IMG/VR virus record: IMGVR_UViG_3300015202_000050
Span: 1 to 22,786 of that record
Source of the DNA: a virus
Length of the DNA stretch: 22,786 nucleotides
Direction: 5' to 3' (one strand)
Under the pieces are notes generated by a model. It searched no databases, was not told the DNA's origin, and saw only the letters and a list, made by a program, of their open reading frames with translations. Positions 14,495 to 22,786 of the stretch are shown here, in pieces (position 1 is the first letter of the stretch; the number at the start of each line of letters is the position of its first letter). The translations under genes were made by a program, and so were the position numbers.

Positions 14495-15382
14495 TCAGGG
14501 GGCGATCGTGTAGAAGACGTCAACGGAAACTGACCCTGCCGTAAGACCGGCAAGCGTACCCGTTGTGGCGGTAAGCGTGGCTTTGAGCTGCTGACCACCG
14601 CGTGCGGCATACGGGTTAGAGCCCGCAGTAGCAGTGACCAGAGAGGCGCCAGTGAACACCGACTGTGCGGCCAGGATTGAGCCGGCTGCATCCACGCCCC
14701 CCTGAAGGGACATCGTAGCAGCGGTAGCACCACCGCCGGAGAGTGGAGTAAGAACGTTGATCTCCGTCGCGACGAGACGGGCACTTGCCGGCATCGGAAC
14801 ACCCAGGTTGAACTGCGTGCCCGAAGTCTGCGCCTGAATCGTAACCAGTGGAAGCAGCACCGTGTAACGGAGAGTGAGCCCCACACACGATGGCGCACCC
14901 AGGTAGACCGGAACTTGAATGTTCGGGACTGCAACGCCCTGGCCCTGGAACGCGATACCCGCCTGGCCCGCGCCCGGGGGGCAAATGATCCCCGCGAATG
15001 GACGCACCGCAGACACACCACCCGAGTTGATCGAGACAGTGTTATTGTCCACGAAGTAGCAGGCCTGCCCAACGTTCACGGCGGTTATAGAGCCGTCCTG
15101 ATTGTAGTAGTACACACCTGGACGAATCAAGACATTGAACGAACCAACCGCACCAAAAGGAATATTGGTAGACAGGTTATTCACCTGACGTTCGCATCGA
15201 CCCCACACGAAAAGGCAAGTTGGGTCGCCTACGTCTACACAGTTGCCGTTGACGTCGCTGCCGACGGCCGTACCCGCGTAGAGAATCTTGTTAGCCGCAA
15301 CCGGGAGCGAAAGCAGCGCCGGAGGGGGAAGCTCGTCGGTTCCGAGCTTGACGATCTGAATATCATTAATAGCAGCAGTCAT
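14495..15382 (-). CDS. Capsid decoration-like protein
   Basis: The product has 295 residues and appears to have two beta domains. The first, residues 1-140 (MTAAINDIQIVKLGTDELPP, then ANKILYAGTAVGSDVNGN), resembles capsid decoration proteins, with an early A..L.AGT.V pattern. The second, residues 165-295, ends in GSVSVDVFYTIAP and contains MPASARLVATEINVLTPLSG. The gene lies between scaffold and major capsid genes, where decoration proteins are encoded in Mu-like and HK97-like phages. It would bind the outer shell after expansion. A two-domain size of 295 residues is larger than the usual 110-150, so a fusion is possible. Confidence 0.6.
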   Translation of the reverse strand: MTAAINDIQIVKLGTDELPPPALLSLPVAANKILYAGTAVGSDVNGNCVDVGDPTCLFVWGRCERQVNNLSTNIPFGAVGSFNVLIRPGVYYYNQDGSITAVNVGQACYFVDNNTVSINSGGVSAVRPFAGIICPPGAGQAGIAFQGQGVAVPNIQVPVYLGAPSCVGLTLRYTVLLPLVTIQAQTSGTQFNLGVPMPASARLVATEINVLTPLSGGGATAATMSLQGGVDAAGSILAAQSVFTGASLVTATAGSNPYAARGGQQLKATLTATTGTLAGLTAGSVSVDVFYTIAP

Positions 15383-15395
15383 GGTCTAAATCCTT

Positions 15396-16402
<1,007 letters not shown>

Positions 16403-16406
<4 letters not shown>

Positions 16407-17269
16407 TTTATTTTGCCCTTAGGAGACGACTCAGCGTCATTAGAAGATACAGAGGTGACTACCGTTTTTAGGAAGCCACCCCATGACTTGACACCGTCTG
16501 CAATGCCGACGGATACCGCGTCTTGTCCGATGAACACGCCGGCTTCTAGCGAAGCCACCGCATCGACCGTGGTGTTACGTGCCTTTGCTACGACACTCCA
16601 AAACACATTCGCAAGCTTCATGACTCTTGCCTGAATGCGATCCCGAATATCGTCCGTAAGCTCGCGATCGGCGTGGTTGTCCGCCTTATTCTCGCCGCTC
16701 GTTACAAGCGCGATATTGAAGCCTGTTCGTTTGTTTTGCTCGGTACGATCATACAACGTCGCAATGACCCCGATGCTCCCGATCGTGCCCGTGTCGGGCA
16801 ACCAGATCTCATCCGCCGCGCACGCAATCTCGTAAGCTGCCGAAGCAGCCATTTCGTTTGCGTACGCGTAGAGAGGGATCTTGTACTTCTTTCGGAGAGA
16901 TCTCAGCTTGCGATGAGCGAACGTTGCGCCCGCCGCCTCACCCCCGGGAGAGTCTATCCGGAGCACCACAGCCAAGGGAGGTATAGGCTTGTCAGTCACT
17001 CCGATGTCAACGACATCGAATCCCGACATCGCCCGTTCGACGCGAAACAGAATAGACTCGTAAGAGTCCCACTGTTCCGTCGCGTGATGCTCAAGAGGTC
17101 CGTGGATCGTTACGATCGAAATGTTGTCTTCCGTGCGTTCGTTCGGAGGGACTCCCGTATACAAATACGAGAAGTCCAACGCCTGTGGTTCGATCGCGAG
17201 GATCTCGCCGGCCCGTGATTGCGAACGGAATTGCCGAGGTTCAATCTTGGTCCTCGTCCTCTTTTCCAT
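16403..17269 (-). CDS. Prohead protease, S49 (SppA/ClpP-fold) family
   Basis: From ATG 17269 the product has 288 residues. Alternative starts in the same frame are ATG 17293 and TTG 17317; none has a clear ribosome binding site, and all lie inside the portal gene. The core has VVLRIDSPGGEAAGATFAHR, then NEMAASAAYEIACAADEIWL and TGTIGSIGVI. The predicted nucleophile is Ser143 (MAASAA) and the general base Lys195 (SGENKAD). Their 52-residue spacing equals that of the Ser/Lys dyad of Bacillus SppA. Proteases of this family clip the scaffold and capsid during prohead maturation. The gene sits between portal and scaffold. Mu itself uses a different fold with the scaffold in the same reading frame; here the two are separate genes. 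Confidence 0.85.
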
Positions 17270-18701
17270 TGTCGTCTTTCTTGGCTTCCTCATCTTCAAT
17301 TGAAGACGAGTCTGCAATGGCTAGCTTCGCTTCGACTTGGAGCGGTTGAGTAACTTCTACGTCTAGACCTTTGAGCCCAAAGCTCTGTGCGAACGCTGGA
17401 ACGTCCTTCACGTGGTACCCCGCGAGTCTCATATTTTGGAGTGCGAATGCGAACGATTGAAACGTCGAAGCTTTCGCTTTGAGGTCCTCTTGGGGCCGAA
17501 CGTCCCATTCAACCATCGGAGCCAAGTCCGCGTTACCGAAATTCACGGCGGCGAACGGTCTAGCGATTTGCATGTAGACCGTGCGAGCAAGTGAACGGGC
17601 GTCCGCCTGAATGATTGTTTGCTTTACATCGGCGTGGACACGAGCTGCAGCGAACGATCCCTCTTTTACCTGCGTCGTCAGATTCTGCCCGAGCAACGCA
17701 AGAGTGATCTCATCGTTACATTGGTTAATGAGCTCCTTGAAGCCCAACCAACTAGCATCAGCCGGTTCGAGATAACGAAGGTCATACTTTCCATACTTGG
17801 CCGCATCCGGGCCCCCGGGGAGCTGCAAGACAGACTCTTGACCAATACCGACTAGCTGTGTCTGGTAAGCAAGAATGTCCGTCGGGTCCGCGCCGAAAGG
17901 GGTATCCGCGAGCAAGATGGGAAAGCCGTGTCGCTCCGAGTATCGAGCCCAGTCTCGCAACGCGTAGTTACGTGCAAGCCACCACTGCGCCACCGCTCGA
18001 ATGGCACCCCGCATCCACCCTCGATACGATCCGTAGGGTGAGTGCAAAAGCCAATGCCCGTCACCAGGAGTAATGGCAACCTGACCGTCTCTCGTGATCG
18101 CGATGTGTGATCGCTGGATCCAATTGTACCAAGTGAAACGAGCGTTGAAGGATTGGATGTATGGCTTCCAGATCTCTTTTGACGTATCCCAAAGTAACTG
18201 TCCAGGTGCATTGCCTAGGCTGTTCGCAGTCTCCAGGATGTCGACCAATGCAGGTTCCGCCGTCATTTGGGGCCAATGGGCTTCCCAGGCACGAAGACAC
18301 TTCTTTGCACGAGGGTCATCGCGAAAGCGGCGTGGCATCGTAAAGCGGACGGGCTGGCCAATAAGGCCGGACGACCTAGAGCGCATTGCGGATTGAACAC
18401 GGGAGTCCGCGGCGATCGCGTCGTGGAGCTGCGCCGGGACGTTGAAAAGCCCCGTGGTCAGATCCTGCAGTGCGGCGCGTACGTTCGAGATCGACCAGCC
18501 GGTCTGGACGGCGAGGTTTGGAATTTCCCGGTCGATGCGCTGGGCGCGGACGCGGGTTGCCTTGTAGTCTGCAAGCGGATCAGTAGGGGGCTGAAAGGCC
18601 GGATCATCCGTCGCGGGAATGACATCCTGGCCAATCAGCGGACCGTGTAAAGTGGAAGTGCCTCCCGCAGGCTGCTTTCCCGTGAGAGGCTTCTTCGCCA
18701 T
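17241..18701 (-). CDS. Portal protein, Mu gp29-like (DUF935)
   Basis: The product has 486 residues, near the normal length. Diagnostic segments are DSRVQSAMRSRSSGLIGQPV around residue 100, PLADYKATRVRAQRIDREIP in the N-terminal region, WWLARNYALRDWARYSERHG with PILLADTP in the middle, and EITLALLGQNLTTQVKEGSF followed by AAARVH near 350. The last is the DUF935 signature. The C-terminal tail is acidic and Lys-rich (EDEEAKKDDNGKEDEDQD); its DNA overlaps the start region of the protease in another frame. Portals form the 12-mer ring through which DNA enters. GAGG lies 10 bases before ATG 18701. No gpF/gp7-type minor head gene follows, as Mu would have. Confidence 0.88.
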   Translation of the reverse strand: MAKKPLTGKQPAGGTSTLHGPLIGQDVIPATDDPAFQPPTDPLADYKATRVRAQRIDREIPNLAVQTGWSISNVRAALQDLTTGLFNVPAQLHDAIAADSRVQSAMRSRSSGLIGQPVRFTMPRRFRDDPRAKKCLRAWEAHWPQMTAEPALVDILETANSLGNAPGQLLWDTSKEIWKPYIQSFNARFTWYNWIQRSHIAITRDGQVAITPGDGHWLLHSPYGSYRGWMRGAIRAVAQWWLARNYALRDWARYSERHGFPILLADTPFGADPTDILAYQTQLVGIGQESVLQLPGGPDAAKYGKYDLRYLEPADASWLGFKELINQCNDEITLALLGQNLTTQVKEGSFAAARVHADVKQTIIQADARSLARTVYMQIARPFAAVNFGNADLAPMVEWDVRPQEDLKAKASTFQSFAFALQNMRLAGYHVKDVPAFAQSFGLKGLDVEVTQPLQVEAKLAIADSSSIEDEEAKKDDNGKEDEDQD

Positions 18702-18707
18702 GACTTC

Positions 18708-19142
18708 TTACCTCGGCATGTCCTCGTCAGAGAGGAGTCGGATCGTTGCGTCTTTCTTCTCGATGGCGGCCACGAGGAGTTCCCCGTTCTTAGCCCTCTG
18801 CTCTTCCACCGCCTGCCGGTAAGGCATGTTCAGTACCGCCACGTAAAGATGTGTCTCCATTGCGGCTGCGAGTGCCTTCTTCGGAAGGTGTCCCGCGATC
18901 AGTTCCGCTTTCGTCTTCCACGCTTGCCCTGCGCATTCCGGGTGTCTGCAAACCCACTTCACGTCTTTCGTATCGAGCACCTGCGAAAGGTCTTCGACTT
19001 CAAGATGAATCTTGCCGCCGGCGGCCAAGATGCGCCCGCTATCCAGCGTAAGAGGGAAAGTGAGCTTGTGCTGAAGCATCGCGCCGATGACGACTGGGAT
19101 GCAGCCGTAAACGCGGTAATCGGGACCAGTGTTAGTAATCAT
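18708..19142 (-). CDS. Unknown protein with zinc-finger-like Cys/His cluster
   Basis: The product has 144 residues from ATG 19142. Residues 1-60 are beta-rich (VYGCIPVVIGAMLQHKLTFP, then KIHLEVEDLSQVL). Residues 63-87 (WVCRHPECAGQAWKTKAELI, then AGH) have Cys65, His67, Cys70 and His85, a spacing (C-x4-C-x14-H) that resembles but does not match a standard C2H2 finger. The C-terminal half is helical. It lies 6 bases upstream of the portal, in the block of small genes after the terminase. A nucleic-acid-binding or packaging-accessory role is possible; I do not recognise the family. Confidence 0.68.
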   Translation of the reverse strand: MITNTGPDYRVYGCIPVVIGAMLQHKLTFPLTLDSGRILAAGGKIHLEVEDLSQVLDTKDVKWVCRHPECAGQAWKTKAELIAGHLPKKALAAAMETHLYVAVLNMPYRQAVEEQRAKNGELLVAAIEKKDATIRLLSDEDMPR

Positions 19143-19174
19143 AGTGCGTTAGTACCTGGGTGAGGGTTTCGAGA

Positions 19175-19510
19175 CTAAGAAGAAGAGAGATCGTAAAAGT
19201 CCCGTTCCGACAAAGGATTAACATCCTTGAATCGTTCCGAGTCAAAGCAGATAGTGAGTTTTGCTACGGGCTTGTCTCTACCCGCAGCCATAACGAAGCC
19301 ATTGACGACACGGCTATTACTGCGGCCGCCCGCACCAATCGTTGCGGTGCCCACACCGCGGCACGAAGAAGGGAGATCGAAATAGAAAGAAGCCTGATCA
19401 AGTGCGAAGGCTCGACAGAGCTCCGAATGGGAAAAATCTTTCACGGAACGCCAACGGTCGTCGCCCTGAAACATTGAACCCGGTGCACCGTTGAATCGAA
19501 TCGGAATCAC
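19175..19510 (-). CDS. Unknown protein, 111 aa
   Basis: GTG 19510 is preferred over GTG 19525 because GGAGG stands 7 bases before it and because GTGA overlaps the stop of the preceding gene by 4 bases. The product begins MIPIRFNGAPGSMFQGDDRW, contains FYFDLPSSCRGVGTATIGAG and VVNGFVMAAG, and ends KDVNPLSERDFYDLSSS. It has mixed alpha/beta character and no recognisable motif. It is part of the small-gene block between terminase and portal. Confidence 0.6.
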   Translation of the reverse strand: MIPIRFNGAPGSMFQGDDRWRSVKDFSHSELCRAFALDQASFYFDLPSSCRGVGTATIGAGGRSNSRVVNGFVMAAGRDKPVAKLTICFDSERFKDVNPLSERDFYDLSSS

Positions 19511-19668
19511 ACTCCCCCCTCCCACTTATTGCGGGGGGTAGTGCGCCTGGGTTCCCTATTCGGTTCAGAGGAGTACGTCGCGCCCTCTGCCGAACAGATA
19601 TCCTCGATCTCAAAAAGTGCTTCGACTTCGGTTTCAGCTTTGATGGGTTTCAGACTTCGCTTTACCAT
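19507..19668 (-). CDS. Small acidic protein, 53 aa
   Basis: ATG 19668 overlaps the preceding stop by 7 bases (ATGGTAA), the same arrangement as at the junction of the terminase with the next gene. The product begins MVKRSLKPIKAETEVEALFE, continues IEDICSAEGATYSSEPNREP and ends PRNKWEGGV. Only a weak GGA is seen 4 bases upstream, so coupling is assumed. A longer frame from TTG 19761 would overlap the 130-aa gene by about 100 bases and is less likely. Its function is unknown. Confidence 0.5.
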   Translation of the reverse strand: MVKRSLKPIKAETEVEALFEIEDICSAEGATYSSEPNREPRRTTPRNKWEGGV

Positions 19669-20054
19669 TCGGTCCGCTTTCGGAAATTGGTTTCCGCAAA
19701 AGCCTTCGTTGGCTTGCGCGGCTTTTGATTCGTTACGTATTGCCGAGTAAGGAATTCGCAATGGTCCGTATCTCCGGACAAGGCTGCTAAGACGATGTCT
19801 TGCTCGAGCGTTGTCCGTTGCCTAGGACCGAGTGAGTCGAGGCCTAGAGCTTCTCTAGCCGCGTTCACTGCTAGGATCGCAATCTCCTCGTCTGGATTAT
19901 CGCTTTCGGCAATGACTTCGATCGTCTGTCCGTGGATAGTAAAGAGGCACGCGCAAACTCTCCGGCCGTTCTCTCGAATGACTTGGACTCGTACATCCGG
20001 AGCTACTTCGCGTAGCCATGCGAAAAGAGATTCCCTGCTGTATTGACCTACCAT
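19662..20054 (-). CDS. Unknown protein, 130 aa
   Basis: ATG 20054 overlaps the large-terminase stop by 7 bases (ATGGTAG). The product starts MVGQYSRESLFAWLREVAPD, continues VRVQVIRENGRRVCACLFTI and IAILAVNAAREALGLDSLGP, and ends with a basic tail (RKPTKAFAETNFRKRTEW). The mixed alpha/beta N-terminal part could be a small ferredoxin-like or winged domain, but I cannot assign it. It belongs to the tightly overlapped block between terminase and portal. Confidence 0.65.
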   Translation of the reverse strand: MVGQYSRESLFAWLREVAPDVRVQVIRENGRRVCACLFTIHGQTIEVIAESDNPDEEIAILAVNAAREALGLDSLGPRQRTTLEQDIVLAALSGDTDHCEFLTRQYVTNQKPRKPTKAFAETNFRKRTEW

Positions 20055-21469
20055 TGAAATCTCTCTGAAACGTTCGTGGATGCTGCCGGAGCAAACGAAG
20101 TCGGAAACGATCGAGGGATCTGACGCGAAGCATCGGGAATGCTCTCAACCATGATCTCTGTGAGACCCCACACAAGAGCGTCCAAGCGATCCGATTGGGA
20201 GGTGCGTTGCTCCTCCGTCATTTCTTGCGAGGCGTCTCCGGAGTGGTGTCCGCCCGTCGGCAAATTGGCCGGGTCCCATCTAACGAGTTGATCTTCAAGC
20301 GTCGTGAATTCCCCGACGTGATGAACGCGTCGTTGCTCATACAACGCTGCTACCGGCTCTGCTCGAATGGCTTTACCGCGCGCCGCACGCACGCCTTTAT
20401 AAGGGATGTTGCGGTCGACCGTGCGAAGGACCATTTCGACTAACGCGCCACCGATGTTCAATTCGGTAACTACCCGATCCGCCTTCCACTTGCGGTAGGC
20501 GTTGACGACGATGACCGCCCATTCCTGGGGTGTCGCAACGGTCGACAAGTCTGCAAGGATGTACGCGTGACCGTCAATGCCAACGCCCATCACGATGATC
20601 CCACACTCGCAAGATTGCGCGTTCGCAGTCGCGGCCGGATCTACTGCGATGATGATGCGCTTCATCGGAGGCGCCTCGTCAACACGGCTACCGTCGATGT
20701 CCTCGCGCCTCCACATGCCCCCTGGGTTGTCTTCCAAGATCTCGGCAAAAAGCTCCTGACGACCTAGCCGTGTGCCCCCGTACTTGCGTAGGAGCTTCTC
20801 GGTAAACCCGGGAGCTAGGTTTGCTCTGTTGTCGAGCGTTGATCCTGTGGAGACCACAGTGCCTAGATCTTTGACTAACATCCGGATCAACGGCGTCGGC
20901 TTCGGGGTTGTAGTGATGCAACACTGCGGTTGCTTCCCTAGCCGAAGAACCATTTGCAATTGGTCCCAAGCCTGTTGTCCGTAGTTCCACGCGGCGATCT
21001 CGTCCGCCCAGGCTTTCTCGTATTGAGGTCCTCGGAGTGAGTCCGGCTCCTCTGCAGAGAACGTCGTTGCGATCGCGCCGTTCGGCCACGTGAGTCGACG
21101 ATTCGACGGGTTCCATTTCGGCGTCCGCGACGGGTGCGCGGTAGCCAAGATGCCGGACTCTCCCTCCACCATGACGTCTCGGATGTCCGCCGCAGTGCGA
21201 GCAACGAGCGCGATGCGCATCGCGCCGCCGGCGACTTGCTCGTGTACCCACTCTGCGCCGGAGCGCGTCTTCCCGAAGCCACGACCCGCAAGGATTAACC
21301 AGTTGTCCCACGGGCGGCCATCAGGCAACGACGCCGGAGCAATCTGATTATCTCTCGCCCAGATCCGCCACGTGTAGATCAACTCCAAGGCTTCCGCCTG
21401 TGATAGGCTCGCCACTAACGACTGGGCTTGCGCCTTCGTCAGTTTCTGGAATTTGGATCGGGAGATCAT
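20048..21469 (-). CDS. terL: Large terminase subunit (ATPase and nuclease)
   Basis: The product has 473 residues. Walker A is AGRGFGKT at 61-68, Walker B is KAWADEIAAW around 152-161 with the catalytic Glu next to Asp, and the coupling motif is ITTTPKPT at 185-192. The C-terminal RNase H-like nuclease begins at MKRIIIAVDPAAT (Asp277), continues with VTELNIGG (Glu337), and ends with SDRLDALVWGL (Asp430), giving the acidic metal cluster. The sequence resembles the Terminase_6/COG5323 group found in gene-transfer agents and many siphophages rather than Mu's enzyme. It pumps DNA into the prohead and cuts it. It overlaps the small-terminase reading frame by 122 bases and the next gene by 7. Confidence 0.9.
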   Translation of the reverse strand: MISRSKFQKLTKAQAQSLVASLSQAEALELIYTWRIWARDNQIAPASLPDGRPWDNWLILAGRGFGKTRSGAEWVHEQVAGGAMRIALVARTAADIRDVMVEGESGILATAHPSRTPKWNPSNRRLTWPNGAIATTFSAEEPDSLRGPQYEKAWADEIAAWNYGQQAWDQLQMVLRLGKQPQCCITTTPKPTPLIRMLVKDLGTVVSTGSTLDNRANLAPGFTEKLLRKYGGTRLGRQELFAEILEDNPGGMWRREDIDGSRVDEAPPMKRIIIAVDPAATANAQSCECGIIVMGVGIDGHAYILADLSTVATPQEWAVIVVNAYRKWKADRVVTELNIGGALVEMVLRTVDRNIPYKGVRAARGKAIRAEPVAALYEQRRVHHVGEFTTLEDQLVRWDPANLPTGGHHSGDASQEMTEEQRTSQSDRLDALVWGLTEIMVESIPDASRQIPRSFPTSFAPAASTNVSERFQW

Positions 21470-22007
21470 TTTTTACGGGGGCCACCTCTTCCGAAGGGCC
21501 AATAAGTTTTTCGAGCCGAGACATAAGGGCCACGTGCGCGTCGAACGACAGAGAGAGGCCTCCCGAGATATCGATCTTTTCTGACGCCGCGAGACCAAAT
21601 AGTTTCGTCTTTTTCTCTAACGCGGAGATCACGACGAACGCTGAGTTAGCGTCCCCATCGTCCGCCGCTTCGATGCTCCCTCGGATGATGCGATCAAGCT
21701 GATGAGAAACAATCTCACGGCGTTCGTTCACACGATCAGCAAAATCCCCGGACACCTTAGAGAGCTCCGAAGTAATGCCATCCCTAACGCGCTCAAAAGG
21801 CTTTTGAAGCTTGCGCGAAATCTCCGCCACAGTCAGTCCGGACACGTGCAACCGCACAGCCTCCACATGCCAATCCAGCCTTGCGACTTTGGGCGCGGAC
21901 TTCTTCTTTCCGAGAGTCTTGATCAAACGGCGCGCGAGTTTAGCCTTCGCTGCTTCCAGTGTCTTCGGGGTGATCTTCTTCGTCGTGGCCACGGGTCTTC
22001 TCTTCAT
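21348..22007 (-). CDS. Small terminase subunit-like, HTH protein
   Basis: From ATG 22007 the product has 219 residues; GTG 21992 (with AAGAGAAG upstream) and TTG 22013 are alternatives. The N-terminal 45 residues are very basic (KRRPVATTKKITPKTLEAAK). Residues about 45-80 contain a helix-turn-helix (AVRLHVSGLTVAEISRKLQK), consistent with DNA recognition. A helical middle (RREIVSHQLDRIIRGSIEAA) would form the oligomerisation part and the C-terminal 50 residues are Pro/Glu-rich. The gene immediately precedes the large terminase, with a 122-base overlap in different frames, which is unusually long. The call rests on HTH plus position; no direct family match can be claimed. Confidence 0.7.
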   Translation of the reverse strand: MKRRPVATTKKITPKTLEAAKAKLARRLIKTLGKKKSAPKVARLDWHVEAVRLHVSGLTVAEISRKLQKPFERVRDGITSELSKVSGDFADRVNERREIVSHQLDRIIRGSIEAADDGDANSAFVVISALEKKTKLFGLAASEKIDISGGLSLSFDAHVALMSRLEKLIGPSEEVAPVKNDLPIQIPETDEGASPVVSGEPITGGSLGVDLHVADLGER

Positions 22008-22095
22008 TCGCAAACGTCACCAAGAGATCCTCGATCACTCCGGCTACCGTGCCCGTTGCGCCCGCAAGCTTCGTTGCGAGAACGTAAGACAGCAT
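21940..22095 (-). CDS. Possible small protein, 51 aa, overlapping the small terminase
   Basis: ATG 22095 opens a frame to 21940. The first 27 residues (MLSYVLATKLAGATGTVAGV, then IEDLLVT) are moderately hydrophobic and encoded by DNA not used by another gene. The rest (EEKTRGHDEEDHPED) lies opposite the basic N-terminus of the terminase gene in another frame and may be a by-product. The ribosome binding site is weak. It may be a real leader or membrane-associated peptide, or no gene at all. Confidence 0.35.
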   Translation of the reverse strand: MLSYVLATKLAGATGTVAGVIEDLLVTFANEEKTRGHDEEDHPEDTGSSEG

Positions 22096-22205
22096 GGAGA
22101 TCCGAAGTCTCTTTGTGTGCCGATCTCCCTCGGGGATGTTAGGGCCAGATCTCGCGCGGCAACGCCGGTCGCGAACACCGTCGCCCCTAGGGGTTCGGTA
22201 GCCCG

Positions 22206-22421
22206 TCACCAAAGGTCCCAAGTCGACAGCGAGGGGGCCTCGAACGTCGCGGCGTCGAACTGGTCGGGGTCGAGAAGGAAGCCTCGCGTAATTTGGTCCA
22301 GGTGCCGACGATGACGCCGGTTGAACGATCGCTTCAGATCCCGGACGGTCCGCGACGGGATGCTCGCATACCTGGGTGTTCGCGATACGTACTTCTGAAC
22401 GGCCGGTCGGGTTGTAATCAT
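22206..22421 (-). CDS. Small basic protein, 71 aa
   Basis: ATG 22421 has GGAG 6 bases upstream, a good ribosome binding site. The product begins MITTRPAVQKYVSRTPRYAS, contains RTVRDLKRSFNRRHRRHLDQ, and ends DAATFEAPSLSTWDLW. The Arg-rich helix suggests nucleic-acid binding. An in-frame extension upstream, to GTG or ATG near 22550, exists but has no such site. The gene is about 200 bases before the small terminase. The function is unknown; an early packaging or regulatory accessory is one guess. Confidence 0.55.
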   Translation of the reverse strand: MITTRPAVQKYVSRTPRYASIPSRTVRDLKRSFNRRHRRHLDQITRGFLLDPDQFDAATFEAPSLSTWDLW

Positions 22422-22786
22422 ATCCAACTCCAAGCAATACCCACTACACGAGATAGACCGCATGCCCCTCACCGTGCGCACGGGAGTAGCTTTCAGAATT
22501 CGCGTTACGCGTCTTCCGTGGCCGTGCGGCGCGGCCGTTGTGTCCATATGGACGGGAGTCAAATATCGATGGCCACGTTAGCGGCCAGGGACTTTCGATT
22601 CCCAGTTCTTCGTTTAGGAGTCGAACCCAATACCACCCCGTTATATTGGGGCCGCTCTTCCATTGGCGTACCGAAGAATATTTTGCCTACCCCTACCTAC
22701 TGAACGAGATGCACTTTTCTGCATGGCGCGGCGCGTTGGTACGGGGTGGGGCCCAGCTGGCCGCGACCTCCCGAGCCGGCGGTGGG
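22422..22786. other. Region upstream of the late block without a convincing gene
   Basis: Apart from the tRNA-like element at 22606-22677 I see no supported gene here. An open frame continues the 71-aa ORF upstream to about 22562 but lacks a ribosome binding site. The last 55 bases are markedly GC-rich. A small palindromic hairpin, ATGCA-GAAAAG-TGCAT, lies near 22708-22723 on the minus strand. A promoter for the late block could lie here or beyond the right edge; I could not identify one. Confidence 0.4.
22606..22677 (-). tRNA. tRNA-like element with distorted D and anticodon arms
   Basis: The minus strand reads as a 72-base cloverleaf. The acceptor TCTTCGG pairs with ACGAAGA at six of seven positions, followed by T8 A9. 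The T arm is TTGGG-TTCGACT-CCTAA, with the conserved TTCGA loop and a G-C closing pair. The D loop has the conserved AATGGAA. Two faults are seen: the D stem CGCC pairs with GCG only if one A is bulged, and the anticodon stem GCCCC/GGGGT closes an 8-base loop, AATATAAC. Taken as a 7-base loop the anticodon would be ATA. CCA is not encoded. It may be a decayed or divergent phage tRNA. Confidence 0.5.

Noticed and set aside
19681-19696. Hairpin CGGAAA-TTGG-TTTCCG as a terminator
   Set aside because: The stem is short, lies in coding sequence and is not followed by a T-tract on either strand.
21940-22437. 165-codon minus-strand frame as one gene
   Set aside because: Its upstream part overlaps the 71-aa ORF, which has the better ribosome binding site; only the last 51 codons are kept as a doubtful ORF.
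22293-22703. 136-codon plus-strand frame at the right edge
   Set aside because: It crosses the tRNA-like element and the opposite strand of the 71-aa ORF, with no ribosome binding site.

Overview
The window is a late (packaging, head, tail, baseplate) module of a contractile-tailed phage or prophage. Almost every gene lies on the minus strand, so the block reads from right (small terminase, about 22.0 kb) to left (tail-fibre-like protein cut by the left edge). Gene order and several families follow the Mu-like myovirus plan: DUF935/gp29-like portal, Mu-type major capsid, gp36-like connector, DUF2586-like sheath, tube, frameshifted tail chaperone, tape measure, gp44/45/46/47/48-like baseplate. 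The large terminase looks more like the Terminase_6/GTA type than Mu's, and no SPP1 gp7/Mu gpF minor head gene is seen, so the module is mosaic. The host is not identifiable. The one plus-strand gene encodes a lipobox-type lipoprotein, compatible with a Gram-negative host, but that is inference. Base composition looks moderately GC-rich throughout.

Layout, right to left. 22.8-22.0 kb: a GC-rich edge, a tRNA-like element with a distorted anticodon arm, a 71-aa basic ORF with a good ribosome binding site, and a doubtful 51-aa ORF. 22.0-20.0 kb: small and large terminase. 20.05-18.7 kb: four small genes of unknown function, tightly overlapped, the last with a zinc-finger-like Cys/His cluster. 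18.7-13.4 kb: portal, S49-type Ser/Lys prohead protease, a separate scaffold protein carrying two Asp-Glu microsatellites, a decoration-like protein and the major capsid protein. 13.4-11.8 kb: connector and tail-terminator genes. 11.8-8.8 kb: sheath, tube, an overlooked 46-aa Pro-Leu-Asp repeat ORF, tail-assembly chaperone with a -1 frameshift extension, and a 94-aa protein. 8.8-0.8 kb: tape measure, initiator-position protein, hub, spike, gp25-like wedge, gpJ-like wedge, gpI-like tail protein and a fibre-type protein. 0.8-0.37 kb: a plus-strand metzincin lipoprotein gene inserted between two minus-strand fibre-type genes. 0.32-0 kb: the start of another tail-fibre-like gene.

The minus-strand genes are spaced by 0-30 bases or overlap by 1-7 bases, as expected for one or a few long late transcripts with translational coupling. 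The most unusual points are: the metzincin cargo gene lying antisense to late transcription; repeated insertion of small beta-rich modules (E1-FCCH-like, NNG-type, GSGY-type) into otherwise standard tail proteins; the structured -1 frameshift site; the hairpin-rich 46-aa ORF; and the hypervariable-looking acidic repeats of the scaffold. No integrase, transposase, repressor, lysis gene, CRISPR array or IS element was seen.
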